Assembly: GCA_934525595.1 (NCBI GenBank)
Contig: CAKSZJ010000005.1
Location: forward strand, 53,425-117,424
From: an uncultured Chiayiivirga sp.
GTDB taxonomy: Bacteria > Pseudomonadota > Gammaproteobacteria > Xanthomonadales > Xanthomonadaceae
DNA length: 64,000 nucleotides
Reading direction: 5' to 3'
Part shown: one piece after another, positions 13,494-22,105 of the stretch
How the letters are laid out: each line of letters starts with the position of its first letter
How positions within the stretch are numbered: position 1 is the stretch's first letter
Notes under the pieces: generated by a model
Databases searched by the model: none
The model's input: only the letters and a program-made list of their open reading frames with translations
Told to the model about the DNA's origin: nothing
Translations under genes and position numbers: made by a program

Positions 13494-14966
13494 ATGACCG
13501 CATCCATCCTTCCGCTGCGTGATCCCGACCTGCTGCGGGAGCTCGGCCTGATCGGCGGCCACTGGCTCGCCGCCGATGCAGGCGGACGGTGCGAGGTCGC
13601 CAACCCGGCCACGGGCGCCGTGCTGGGCTCGGTGCCCGACATGGGCCAGGCGGAAACCCGTCGCGCCATCGAGGCCGCGCACGCGGCTTTTCCCGCCTGG
13701 GCAGGGAAGACCGCGGCGCAACGCGCCCAGGTGCTGCACAGGCTCCACGGGCTGATGCTCGCCCATCAGGACGACCTGGCCACGCTGGTGACCGCCGAGC
13801 AGGGCAAGCCGCTGGCCGAAGCGCGCGCCGAGATCGCCTACTCGGCCGGATACGTCGAATGGTTTGCCGAAGAGGCGCGGCGTCTTTACGGCGACACCAT
13901 CCCGGGCCATGCCGCCGATACGCGCATCCTGGTGCTGCGCCAGCCGGTCGGCGTGGTCGCTGCGATCACGCCGTGGAACTTCCCCTCGGCAATGCTCGGC
14001 CGCAAACTCGGGCCGGCGCTGGCGGCCGGCTGCACGCTGGTCTGCAAGCCTGCGCTGCAGACGCCGTATTCGGCGCTGGCACTGGCGGTGCTGGCCGAGC
14101 GCGCAGGCCTGCCGGCAGGCGTGCTCAACATCGTCACCGGCCGCGACGCCGCCGCGATCGGCGCCGAAATGACCTCGCATCCGAAGGTGCGCAAGCTGTC
14201 CTTCACCGGCTCCACCGGGGTGGGCAAGAAACTGATGGCGCAATGCGCCGACGGCATGAAGCGGATCTCGCTGGAGCTGGGCGGCAATGCGCCCTTCATC
14301 GTGTTCGAGGATGCCGACCTGGATGCCGCTGTCGAGGGCGCGCTGGCCAGCACGTTCCGCAACACCGGGCAGACCTGCATCTGTGCCAACCGCATCTTCG
14401 TGCAGGTCGGGGTCTACGATGCCTTCGCCGAAAAGCTCGGCGCTGCGGTGCGGACGCTGCGCGTCGGTGACGGTCTGGCCGGTGTCACCGACCAGGGGCC
14501 GCTGATCGACGCCAAGGCGCTGGCCAAGGTGGAAGAGCACATCGCCGATGCGAGCGCCAAGGGTGCACGCATCGCACTGGGCGGCACGCGCCACGCGCTG
14601 GGCGGCACGTTCTTCGAACCAACCGTGCTGCTGGACGTGACGCCGGACATGCGGATCGCGCGCGAGGAAACCTTCGGGCCGGTCGCGCCGCTGTTCCGTT
14701 TCGAAGACGAGGCGCAGGCCATCGCGCTGGCCAATGACACCGAGGCCGGCCTGGCCGGCTATTTCTTCACCCGCGACCTGACTCGCGCGTTCCGCGTAGC
14801 CGAGGCGCTGGAGTGCGGCATCGTCGGCGTCAACACCGGACGGGTCTCGACCGAAGTGGCGCCGTTCGGCGGAATCAAGGAATCGGGCATCGGACGCGAA
14901 GGTTCGAAGTACGGACTCAACGATTACACCGAGATGAAATACGTGTGCCTGGGAGGCATCGGATGA
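13494..14966 (+). CDS. gabD: Succinate-semialdehyde dehydrogenase
   Basis: Oxidises succinate semialdehyde to succinate with NAD(P). The 490-residue ALDH has ITPWNFPSAMLGRK (cofactor loop), FTGSTGVGK, ELGGNAPFIVFEDADLDAAVEGA, catalytic Cys295 in GQTCICANR and EETFGPVAP. GQTC(V/I)CANR and the C-terminal GRVSTEVAPFGGIKESGIGREGSKYG are typical of GabD-type SSADH. The ATG 13494 is preceded by GAGGAG. No GABA aminotransferase is next to it, so the substrate source is not shown. Confidence 0.92.
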   Translation: MTASILPLRDPDLLRELGLIGGHWLAADAGGRCEVANPATGAVLGSVPDMGQAETRRAIEAAHAAFPAWAGKTAAQRAQVLHRLHGLMLAHQDDLATLVTAEQGKPLAEARAEIAYSAGYVEWFAEEARRLYGDTIPGHAADTRILVLRQPVGVVAAITPWNFPSAMLGRKLGPALAAGCTLVCKPALQTPYSALALAVLAERAGLPAGVLNIVTGRDAAAIGAEMTSHPKVRKLSFTGSTGVGKKLMAQCADGMKRISLELGGNAPFIVFEDADLDAAVEGALASTFRNTGQTCICANRIFVQVGVYDAFAEKLGAAVRTLRVGDGLAGVTDQGPLIDAKALAKVEEHIADASAKGARIALGGTRHALGGTFFEPTVLLDVTPDMRIAREETFGPVAPLFRFEDEAQAIALANDTEAGLAGYFFTRDLTRAFRVAEALECGIVGVNTGRVSTEVAPFGGIKESGIGREGSKYGLNDYTEMKYVCLGGIG

Positions 14967-15117
14967 TGGGTCCGGGCGTCTTCACCGGAGAGCCTGCGGC
15001 GCAGCTGTCCGTCTCCGCCGGCGGCTGTGCGCCAGTCGCAAGGGCTGAGAGGCGAAGCACCGGACCAGGCCCCGTGCGCGGGCTCGGCGGCGACGGCATC
15101 CGGGCTAAGCTGTGCGC

Positions 15118-16275
15118 ATGAGGAATACACTGAAAGCTGTCTGGATCGGCGCGCTCTGGCTGGCGCTTGCGGCCGTGGCCGGCGCGCAGGGCGGCGCGAC
15201 GGGCACCGTTTTCGCCGATGGATTCGAGGCGCCCGCGCAGGCCACGTCCGGTCGCGGCGGGGTCAATTACCTGTGGTTTGGCGACGACGGCCAATGCCGC
15301 GAGGATTCGCGCGACGCCTACGGGCTGCTCAAGCGCTACCACGAGACCGACACGCTGCTCGGTCCGGTGCGTGCGATTGCGCGGCAGCAGCTCGCGACGA
15401 TGCGCGCGCGCGGCATGCGGCGGCTGAGCCTGGGTGTCTACTTCATGCACCAGCCGGCTCCCGGCGGCACGCTGATCGACTCCAGCGACCCGGCTGCGGT
15501 GGCGCAGGCGGCGTCCAATCTTTCGCTGCTGCTGGCCGACGTGAAGGCGGCGGGCTTCCAGAGCGTGCTGTTCCGCTTTTTCCCCACCAACAACATCAAC
15601 CCATCGCAGCCCGAGTTTCCCAACACCGGCAGCGCCGACCATGGTTCGCGCGTGGACGAATACTGGCGCCTGGTCCAGGCTCTGCGGCCGGTGCTGGCGG
15701 ACTCCGGGATCAGTTACCGCATCGATCTCATGGTCGAGGGCGCGCCGCGCGACAGCAACCTGACGATCTACCCGGAAAACCAGCGCTACAAATACCCGGC
15801 CAACACCACGTGGAGTCGCGCCGTGCGCACGCTGTGGCAGCGCTACGTGGCCGCCTGGGGGCGCGGGGACACGGTCGGCTTTTCCTTTCTCGTCGATCAG
15901 GACAACAACCGCCTGCGCTCGCGCGTGCGGCACATGCGCTACGTGTACGAGGACGTCTACCCGCAGGTGTTCGCCATGGACTTCTACGCCGGCAGCCAGT
16001 GGAGCGAGTACGACAAGTTCCTGAAGATGGACGAGCACATGCGCGGCCAGAATCCGGCCGGCGCCAGCTGGGACAGCGCGGGCTGGATCATCGCCGAGGC
16101 GTACTACGAGGATCCGCTTTCCGCCGATGGGCTGGCGCGCGCGATCCGCGAGACGGGGCGGACGGTGTTCTACCTGACCCAGTGGCCGCTGGATCGTGCC
16201 GGCCAGTGCCAGGATCCGCACGTCAACGTGCCGCCACCTTACGACTGGATGGTCTGGCCCGGCTACGGGTTCTGA
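15118..16275 (+). CDS. Secreted protein of unknown function, possibly glycoside-hydrolase-like
   Basis: A 385-residue protein with a clear signal peptide (ALWLALAAVAGAQG; cleavage near residue 24), immediately followed by VFADGFEAP, a short motif also seen in the DUF1800 protein of this window. The mature part begins GGVNYLWFGDDGQCRED and alternates predicted strands and helices (LSLGVYFMHQP, FQSVLFRFFPTNNIN, YRIDLMVEG, VGFSFLVDQDNN, VFAMDFYAGSQWSEYD, GWIIAEAYYE, VFYLTQWPLDRAG) in a pattern like a TIM barrel of clan A glycosidases. That is inference only; I see no assigned family. The last residue is Phe. It is flanked by gabD and the fused E1 with separate promoters. Confidence 0.8.
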   Translation: MRNTLKAVWIGALWLALAAVAGAQGGATGTVFADGFEAPAQATSGRGGVNYLWFGDDGQCREDSRDAYGLLKRYHETDTLLGPVRAIARQQLATMRARGMRRLSLGVYFMHQPAPGGTLIDSSDPAAVAQAASNLSLLLADVKAAGFQSVLFRFFPTNNINPSQPEFPNTGSADHGSRVDEYWRLVQALRPVLADSGISYRIDLMVEGAPRDSNLTIYPENQRYKYPANTTWSRAVRTLWQRYVAAWGRGDTVGFSFLVDQDNNRLRSRVRHMRYVYEDVYPQVFAMDFYAGSQWSEYDKFLKMDEHMRGQNPAGASWDSAGWIIAEAYYEDPLSADGLARAIRETGRTVFYLTQWPLDRAGQCQDPHVNVPPPYDWMVWPGYGF

Positions 16276-16405
16276 ACGAGCGCCATCGGCAAGGACGTAG
16301 CGGATCGGCGCATCCTTGGGGCGGCACGGCGCGAGTCGGTAGAATCTGCGGCTGCACGTGACACGGCGCCATGCCGCGCCGCCCACCTCCCACTACGGAA
16401 CCTCC

Positions 16406-18664
16406 ATGTCCTCCATTCCCGCCCGCCAGCGCGGCCTCAATCGCGCGGAAATCTGCGACCGAAATTTCATCGAATTCGTGGAGGGCTGGGATGGCCCGGT
16501 GCGTCCCGTCGAAGGGCCCGGATCGCCGGTGCTGCCCGGCAGCGCCTGCACCGCAGTCGACTTCCTCGACCTGTTCGAGTCGCAGCTGGTGTCGCGTCAT
16601 CTGGACCTGATGGCGCGCGTGCTGCGGGTGAAGAACAAGGTCTTCTACACCATCGGCTCCAGCGGCCATGAGGGCAATGCGATGGTCGCGCGTGCCACGC
16701 GACACACCGATCCGGCGTTCCTGCACTATCGCTCCGGTGGCTTCATGGCCGAGCGTTTCCGTAAGCTGCCGGGGATGGATCCGGTGATGGATTCGGCGCT
16801 GAGCTTCGCCGCCAGCGCCGAGGATCCCGCCTCCGGCGGACGCCACAAGGTCTGGGGCTCCAAGCCGCTCTGGGTGATCCCGCAAACCTCCACCATCGCC
16901 TCGCACCTGCCCAAGGCGCTGGGCACGGCGGTGGCCATCGAACAGGCGCGCCGCATTGGCCACGCGCTGCCCGTGCCGGGTGATTCCATTGCGATCTGCT
17001 CGTTCGGCGACGCCAGCTCCAATCACGCCACCGCGCAGACCGCCTTCAATGCGGCCGCCTGGACGGCATACCAGAAGCTGCCCGCGCCGGTGCTGTTCGT
17101 CTGCGAGGACAACGGCATCGGAATCTCGGTCAAGACGCCGGCCGGCTGGATCGAGCGCAACTTCTCCCAGCGCCCGGATCTCGACTACTTCTACGCCGAT
17201 GGCCTGGACCTGGCCGCCGGCTATGCCGATGTGCAGCGCGCCGTGGAGCACTGCCGCGGCACGCGGCGTCCGACCTTCCTGCATCTGCGTACCGCGCGCA
17301 TCATGGGCCACGCCGGCACCGACTTCGAGATCGAATGGCGCCCGCTGGAGGAACTGGTGGCGGTGGAGGCGACCGACCCGCTGCTGCGCTCGGCCGCGAT
17401 TGCGCTGGAGGCAGGCCTGTTCACGAAGGACTCACTGCTGGCGGCCTACGAGGCGATGCGCGCGCGCTGCTTCGAAGCCGCAGAGGCGGCGGACCGGCGC
17501 CCGCGCATCGGGACGCTGGAAGAGGTGATGGCACCGCTCGCGCCCTACACCCCGGACGCGGTGCGGAGCGAGGCGGCGCGCGCCGACTACGCCGAGGCCC
17601 GCCTGAAGGTGTTCGGAGACGAGGCGAACCTGCCGGAAAATCAGCCGCCGCGCCACCTTGCCATCCAGATCAACCAGGCCCTTCACGAGCTGATGGCCAA
17701 GTATCCGGAAACCCTGCTGTTCGGCGAGGACGTGGCGCAGAAGGGCGGCGTCTACACCGTCACCAAGGGGTTGCACAGGATCTTCAAGGGCACGCGGGTG
17801 TTCAACACCCTGCTCGACGAAACCATGATCCTGGGCCTGGCGCAGGGCTACGCCAACATGGGGATGCTGCCGGTCCCGGAGATCCAGTACCTGGCCTATT
17901 TCCACAACGCCTGCGACCAGATCCGCGGCGAGGCGGCCAGCCTGCAGTTCTTCAGCAACGGTCAGTACCGCAATCCGATGGTCGTGCGCATCGCCGGCCT
18001 GGGCTACCAGCGCGGTTTCGGTGGACACTTCCACAACGACAACTCGATCACCGCGCTGCGCGACATCCCGGGCCTGGTGGTCGGCTGTCCGAGTCGCGGC
18101 GATGATGCCGCGACGATGCTGCGCACCCTGGCGGCGCTGGCGAAGGTGGACGGACGTGTGGCGATGTTCCTGGAGCCGATCGCGCTGTACATGAGCAAGG
18201 ATCTGCACGCCGCCGGCGACGGCCAGTGGCTGTTCCCGTATCCGGCGCCGGGTGAGGCCATGCCGCTGGGCGAGGGACGGGTCTACCAGCCCGAAGCCGA
18301 GGATCTGCTCGTCATCACCTATGGAAACGGCGTGCCGATGGCGCTGCGCGCCGCGCGCACGATCGAGGAAGAGCTGGGCTGGAAGACTCGCGTGGTCGAC
18401 CTGCGCTGGCTGGTGCCGCTGAACGAGGCGTTCATCGTCGAACAGGCCCGCAGCGCCCGGCGCATCCTGGTGCTGGACGAGGGACGGCGCAGCGCCGGAG
18501 TGGGCGAGGGCGTCATCACCGCGCTGGCCGAAGCCGGGCTGGGCGCGCTGCCGATGCGCCGCGTGGTGGGCGCCGACACCTATACGCCGCTGGCCGGTGC
18601 GGCCTTCCTGGTGCTGCCGGGCGACGCCGACGTGGTGGAGGCCGCGCGCGCGCTGGCCGTCTGA
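16406..18664 (+). CDS. Fused 2-oxoacid dehydrogenase E1 alpha-beta (branched-chain type)
   Basis: ThDP-dependent decarboxylase component of a 2-oxoacid dehydrogenase, probably 2-oxoisovalerate type. About residues 1-400 are E1 alpha (IGSSGHEGNAMVARAT, the ThDP/Mg stretch GDASSN...EDNGIGIS, HAGTDFE); about 405-752 are E1 beta (LFGEDVAQKGGVYTVTKGL, LDETMILGLAQGYA, EIQYLAYFHNACDQIRGEA, LDEGRRSAGVGEGV). Two subunits usually encoded separately in proteobacteria are in one frame. I chose ATG 16406; a GTG 16 codons upstream is possible. E2 and E3 genes are not adjacent, so the complex must be completed elsewhere. Confidence 0.88.
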   Translation: MSSIPARQRGLNRAEICDRNFIEFVEGWDGPVRPVEGPGSPVLPGSACTAVDFLDLFESQLVSRHLDLMARVLRVKNKVFYTIGSSGHEGNAMVARATRHTDPAFLHYRSGGFMAERFRKLPGMDPVMDSALSFAASAEDPASGGRHKVWGSKPLWVIPQTSTIASHLPKALGTAVAIEQARRIGHALPVPGDSIAICSFGDASSNHATAQTAFNAAAWTAYQKLPAPVLFVCEDNGIGISVKTPAGWIERNFSQRPDLDYFYADGLDLAAGYADVQRAVEHCRGTRRPTFLHLRTARIMGHAGTDFEIEWRPLEELVAVEATDPLLRSAAIALEAGLFTKDSLLAAYEAMRARCFEAAEAADRRPRIGTLEEVMAPLAPYTPDAVRSEAARADYAEARLKVFGDEANLPENQPPRHLAIQINQALHELMAKYPETLLFGEDVAQKGGVYTVTKGLHRIFKGTRVFNTLLDETMILGLAQGYANMGMLPVPEIQYLAYFHNACDQIRGEAASLQFFSNGQYRNPMVVRIAGLGYQRGFGGHFHNDNSITALRDIPGLVVGCPSRGDDAATMLRTLAALAKVDGRVAMFLEPIALYMSKDLHAAGDGQWLFPYPAPGEAMPLGEGRVYQPEAEDLLVITYGNGVPMALRAARTIEEELGWKTRVVDLRWLVPLNEAFIVEQARSARRILVLDEGRRSAGVGEGVITALAEAGLGALPMRRVVGADTYTPLAGAAFLVLPGDADVVEAARALAV

Positions 18665-18708
18665 CTTCCGGTGGAGCCGGTGCGGCGATTGGCCTATGAT
18701 TCGAGCGC

Positions 18709-19605
18709 ATGACGCAGACCCTTCCACTTGCCATTGTCTTTGCCGATGTCAGCGGCAGCACCCGGCTGTTCGAGCAGCTGGGCGACGTGGAGGCACGCCG
18801 CATCGTGGCGGCGGTGCTCGATGCGCTCACGAGGGTGGTGCAAAGCAATGGCGGCACCGTCATCAAGACCATCGGCGACGAGATCATGTGCACCTTTCCG
18901 TCTGCCCTGGACGGCATCCGCGCGGCCTGCGAGATGCAGCGCAAGGTCACCGGTGATCCGGTATTCGTGCGCGATTCCATCGGTATCCGCATCGGCTTGC
19001 ACCACGGCGAGGTGCTGATCGAATCGGGCGACGTCTATGGCGATGCGGTCAACATCGCGTCCCGCATGGCCTCGCTGGCCAAGCGGGAGCAGATCGTGAC
19101 CACGGCCGCCACCTTCCGCGGTGCCACCAGCATCGGCGGTTACCGGTCGCGCGGTCTCGGGCGTACGCGGGTATCGGGCAAGCTGCTGCCGATCGAGATC
19201 ATCGACGTCATCTGGCAGGAAGACACGTCCAACATCACCATGGTGCAGCGTGCGATCCGGGTGGACGAAGGGGCCGACCAGAGCCAGAAGCTGACGCTGC
19301 GCTTCCGCGGCCAGGTCATCGAACTGATGCCCAACTCCCCGCCCTTCGCCATGGGGCGCGACCATGCCAACGCGCTGGTGGTGGATGCGGAGTGGGTCAG
19401 CCGCATCCACGCCTCGATCGAATACAAGAACGGCCATTACGTGCTGGCCGATCGCAGTACCAATGCCACGTTCGTCCGGTTCGGCGATGACGACGAGCTG
19501 CGCGTGCACCGCGACGAGGTCGCGCTGCGCAAGGCCGGTGCGGTCAGCCTCGGCCAGTCGCTCGCGCTGGGCCAGGCCGACATCCTCTACTTCCAGTGCG
19601 GCTGA
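18709..19605 (+). CDS. Class III adenylate cyclase with C-terminal FHA domain
   Basis: Residues about 6-160 form a class III nucleotidyl cyclase domain. Metal-binding Asp13 (VFADVSGST) and Asp57 (IGDE), adenine-selecting Lys53 and Asp108, and transition-state Asn115 and Arg119 (GDAVNIASR) are all present, so it should be an active cAMP rather than cGMP former. Residues about 190-298 match an FHA phosphothreonine-binding domain: FAMGRDHAN, VSRIHASI, DRSTNATFV. No membrane helix is visible; it is probably cytosolic. FHA suggests control or recruitment by Ser/Thr phosphorylation. A PP2C phosphatase gene lies 6 kb downstream, but a link is not shown. Confidence 0.9.
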   Translation: MTQTLPLAIVFADVSGSTRLFEQLGDVEARRIVAAVLDALTRVVQSNGGTVIKTIGDEIMCTFPSALDGIRAACEMQRKVTGDPVFVRDSIGIRIGLHHGEVLIESGDVYGDAVNIASRMASLAKREQIVTTAATFRGATSIGGYRSRGLGRTRVSGKLLPIEIIDVIWQEDTSNITMVQRAIRVDEGADQSQKLTLRFRGQVIELMPNSPPFAMGRDHANALVVDAEWVSRIHASIEYKNGHYVLADRSTNATFVRFGDDDELRVHRDEVALRKAGAVSLGQSLALGQADILYFQCG

Positions 19606-19636
19606 ACCGCGCCAGCCCGTTCGTCGCGGAGCGCTG

Positions 19637-21199
19637 ATGCGCCGCCTGCTGCCGCTCCTGCTGCTGTTGCCGCTGCTCGCCTGGGCCGATGTTCCGGCCG
19701 GCGGACGCGTCTATGTCGACGCCAACGGCAATGGTCGCCGCGATGCCGGCGAGACGGGCGTGGCGGGCGTGAAGCTCTCCAACGGGCGCGACATCGTCCT
19801 GACGGACGCCGCCGGGCGCTACCGGATCACGTTGCGCGAGGGTGACACGCTGTTCGTGATCAAGCCGCCGGGCTACCGCTTTCCCACCGGCGAGGCCGGA
19901 CTTCCGGCATTCTGGAAGCACCATTTCCCCAAGGGGTCGCGGGCGCTGCGCTACGGCCGCATTGCGCCGTCCAGCGCGCGCCGGGTGGAGTTCGCGCTGT
20001 ATCGCGACCCGAGCGAGGACGGCTCGCCGTTCGAGGCGCTGGTGATCACCGACCCGCAGACGAAGAACGCGCGGGAGCTGGACTACTACGCGCGCTCCAT
20101 CGTCGCGCCGGCCGCGCGCCATGCCGGCATCGCGCTCGGAATGACCCTCGGTGACCTGGTGGACGATGCGCTGGATCTGCACGCCGGATTCAACGAGGCC
20201 AACAAGGCCCTGAATCTCCCGTGGCTGCACGCGCCGGGCAACCACGACATCGACTTCGACGTGCAGGACGACGCCGATTCGCTCACCAACTACCGGCGCA
20301 CCTTCGGGCCCGATACCGTGGCCTGGGAGCGCCCCGGTCACGCCTTCATCGCGCTGGACGACGTGATCTACCGGCCCGGGCAGAAGCCGGCCTATGTCGG
20401 CGGGTTTCGCGAGGACCAGTTCCGATTTCTGGAAAACTACCTGGCGGCCCTGACGCCGGAGACGCGGGTCGTGGTGAGCCTGCACATTCCGCTGTTCGAC
20501 GATCCGGGCGAAACCTTCCGCCATGCCGACCGCACGCGCCTGTTCGCGCTGCTGGAGCGCTTTCGCGAGCCGCTGATCCTGAGCAGCCATACCCACACCC
20601 AGCGCCATCATTTCCACGGCCCCGAGGCGGGCTGGAACGGCCCGCTGCCGCTGCACGAATACAACGTCGGCGCGGCCTGCGGCGGCTACTGGGGCGGATT
20701 GCGCGATGCCGACGGCCTGCCTGACGCGCGGATGGAGGACGGAACGCCCAACGGCTACGCCATCATCCGGTTCGGCGAGTCGGTCACAACGCGCTACCAC
20801 GCCTCGCGTGCGCGCGATGACCTGCGCATGGGCCTGACCTCTCCCGGTGCCATCCGGCGCGGCGCCTATCCGGCCTATCCGGTCGTGGCGAACGTGTACG
20901 GGGCCGAGCCCGATGCCGTGGTGGAAATGCGCATCGACGGGGGCGACTGGCGACCGATGGCGCGGGTCGATGAGCCCGATCCCCAGCTTGCCGCGATCAA
21001 CATCGACGACGCGCGCGCGCAGGACCTGCGCGCCTTCGATCGCGCCGTGGTGGCACGCTCCGGCAAGCATCTGTGGGCGGCCAATGTTCCCACCGATCTG
21101 GAGGCCGGCGAACACCAGGTCGAGGTGCGGGCGCGCAGCCGGTTCGAGGGCGAAACGACAGCCCGCACGAGCTATCGCCTGATCGACTGGATCGAGTGA
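19637..21199 (+). CDS. Secreted calcineurin-like phosphoesterase with N- and C-terminal MetallophosN/C domains
   Basis: A 520-residue protein with a signal peptide (LLPLLLLLPLLAWADV). A prealbumin-like beta domain follows (GGRVYVDANGNGRRDAGETGVAGVKLSNG), then a metallophosphoesterase core: ALVITDPQ (Asp in place of DxH), LGDLVDD, APGNHDIDFD, SLHIPLFDD and SSHTHTQRHH. The C-terminal domain (VANVYGAEPDAVVEMRIDGG...) matches the MetallophosC type. It acts in the periplasm or outside, on an unknown phosphoester. It is placed directly before a glycerophosphodiesterase (stop TGA, then ATG with no gap), suggesting shared turnover of phospholipid-derived or teichoic-like phosphodiesters. Confidence 0.87.
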   Translation: MRRLLPLLLLLPLLAWADVPAGGRVYVDANGNGRRDAGETGVAGVKLSNGRDIVLTDAAGRYRITLREGDTLFVIKPPGYRFPTGEAGLPAFWKHHFPKGSRALRYGRIAPSSARRVEFALYRDPSEDGSPFEALVITDPQTKNARELDYYARSIVAPAARHAGIALGMTLGDLVDDALDLHAGFNEANKALNLPWLHAPGNHDIDFDVQDDADSLTNYRRTFGPDTVAWERPGHAFIALDDVIYRPGQKPAYVGGFREDQFRFLENYLAALTPETRVVVSLHIPLFDDPGETFRHADRTRLFALLERFREPLILSSHTHTQRHHFHGPEAGWNGPLPLHEYNVGAACGGYWGGLRDADGLPDARMEDGTPNGYAIIRFGESVTTRYHASRARDDLRMGLTSPGAIRRGAYPAYPVVANVYGAEPDAVVEMRIDGGDWRPMARVDEPDPQLAAINIDDARAQDLRAFDRAVVARSGKHLWAANVPTDLEAGEHQVEVRARSRFEGETTARTSYRLIDWIE

Positions 21200-22093
21200 A
21201 TGGACTGGCCGACGCTCGACGGCGCGCCGCCGCGGATCATCGCCCACCGCGGTGCCAGCGGGCTGATGCCCGAGCACACCCTGGAAGGCTATGCGCTGGC
21301 GCTGGAGCAGGGTGCCGACGTGATCGAGCCGGACCTGGTGTCGTCGCGCGACGCGCAGCTGGTCATCCGCCACGATCGCGACCTCACCCGCAGCACCGAC
21401 ATCGCCACGCGCCCGGAGTTTGCCGCGCGCCGGCGCAACGGCGACTGGTGGATCGAGGACCTGGATCTGGCCGAGATCGCGCGGCTCCGGGCGGTGCAGC
21501 CGTTTCCTTCGCGCGACCATGCCTACGATGGACGTTTCCGCATTCCTACCTTTGCCGCGGCCCTGCTGTGGGCCGAAGCCGCGGCGCGGCGCAGGGGCAA
21601 ATCCGTCACGCTCTATCCCGAGCTGAAATCGCCCGGCTTGTTCACCGCCCAGGGCAAGGATCCCTGTGGCCGTTTCCTGTCGCTGGCGCGGCAGCGCAAC
21701 CCGCTGCGCGTGGCGCTGTGGCTGCAGTGCTTCGAGCTGGACCCGCTGCTTGCCCTGCGTGAACGCGCCGAAGTGCCCGTGTTCCTGCTGCTGGGACGCG
21801 GTGCGCCCTGGCGCCGCCTGATCGCGCGCCACGCCGGTCAGGTGGACGGCTTTGGCGTCCACAAGAGCCTTCTGCAGGATGTGGACGGGTCCAGCAGCGG
21901 GCTGGTTGATCTGGCGCACGAGCGCGGCTGCGCGGTGCACGCCTGGACCTATCGTGACGATGACCTTCCGAGCGGTTTCGCCAGCCCCTCGGAAGAACTT
22001 GAGATCGCCTTCGCGATGGGCGTGGACGCGCTGTTCTGCGATTTTCCGCAGACCGCGGTGCGCCTGCGCGATGGTTTCGCGGAGCGCGTCTGA
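21200..22093 (+). CDS. Glycerophosphodiester phosphodiesterase
   Basis: A 297-residue GDPD with the family signature IIAHRGASGLMPEHTLEGY (His general acid/base), VIEPDLVSSRDAQLVIRHD (metal-binding Glu/Asp and second His) and LYPELKSPG. A C-terminal GVDALFCDFPQTAVRLRD segment closes the barrel. It hydrolyses glycerophosphodiesters to glycerol-3-phosphate plus an alcohol. No signal peptide is visible, so it is either cytosolic (UgpQ-like) or exported by other means; sequence length and insertions (AARRRNGDWWIEDLD) are closer to periplasmic GlpQ. It is translated directly after the metallophosphoesterase. Confidence 0.9.
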   Translation: MDWPTLDGAPPRIIAHRGASGLMPEHTLEGYALALEQGADVIEPDLVSSRDAQLVIRHDRDLTRSTDIATRPEFAARRRNGDWWIEDLDLAEIARLRAVQPFPSRDHAYDGRFRIPTFAAALLWAEAAARRRGKSVTLYPELKSPGLFTAQGKDPCGRFLSLARQRNPLRVALWLQCFELDPLLALRERAEVPVFLLLGRGAPWRRLIARHAGQVDGFGVHKSLLQDVDGSSSGLVDLAHERGCAVHAWTYRDDDLPSGFASPSEELEIAFAMGVDALFCDFPQTAVRLRDGFAERV

Positions 22094-22105
22094 TCCTGCC
22101 GCCTG

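Noticed and set aside
15040..15060. CTGAGA motif resembling the THI box of a TPP riboswitch upstream of the secreted protein at 15118
   Set aside because: The second conserved part of the aptamer (GGAT...ATGCCAGCG-type sequence) and the P1 stem are absent, and the downstream gene has no link to thiamine.
19544..21940. Very long open frame (about 800 codons) on the minus strand
   Set aside because: It is antisense to the metallophosphoesterase and glycerophosphodiesterase genes, which have clear motifs. The composition (His/Arg/Gly/Ala-rich, no domains) is that of a GC-driven shadow frame.
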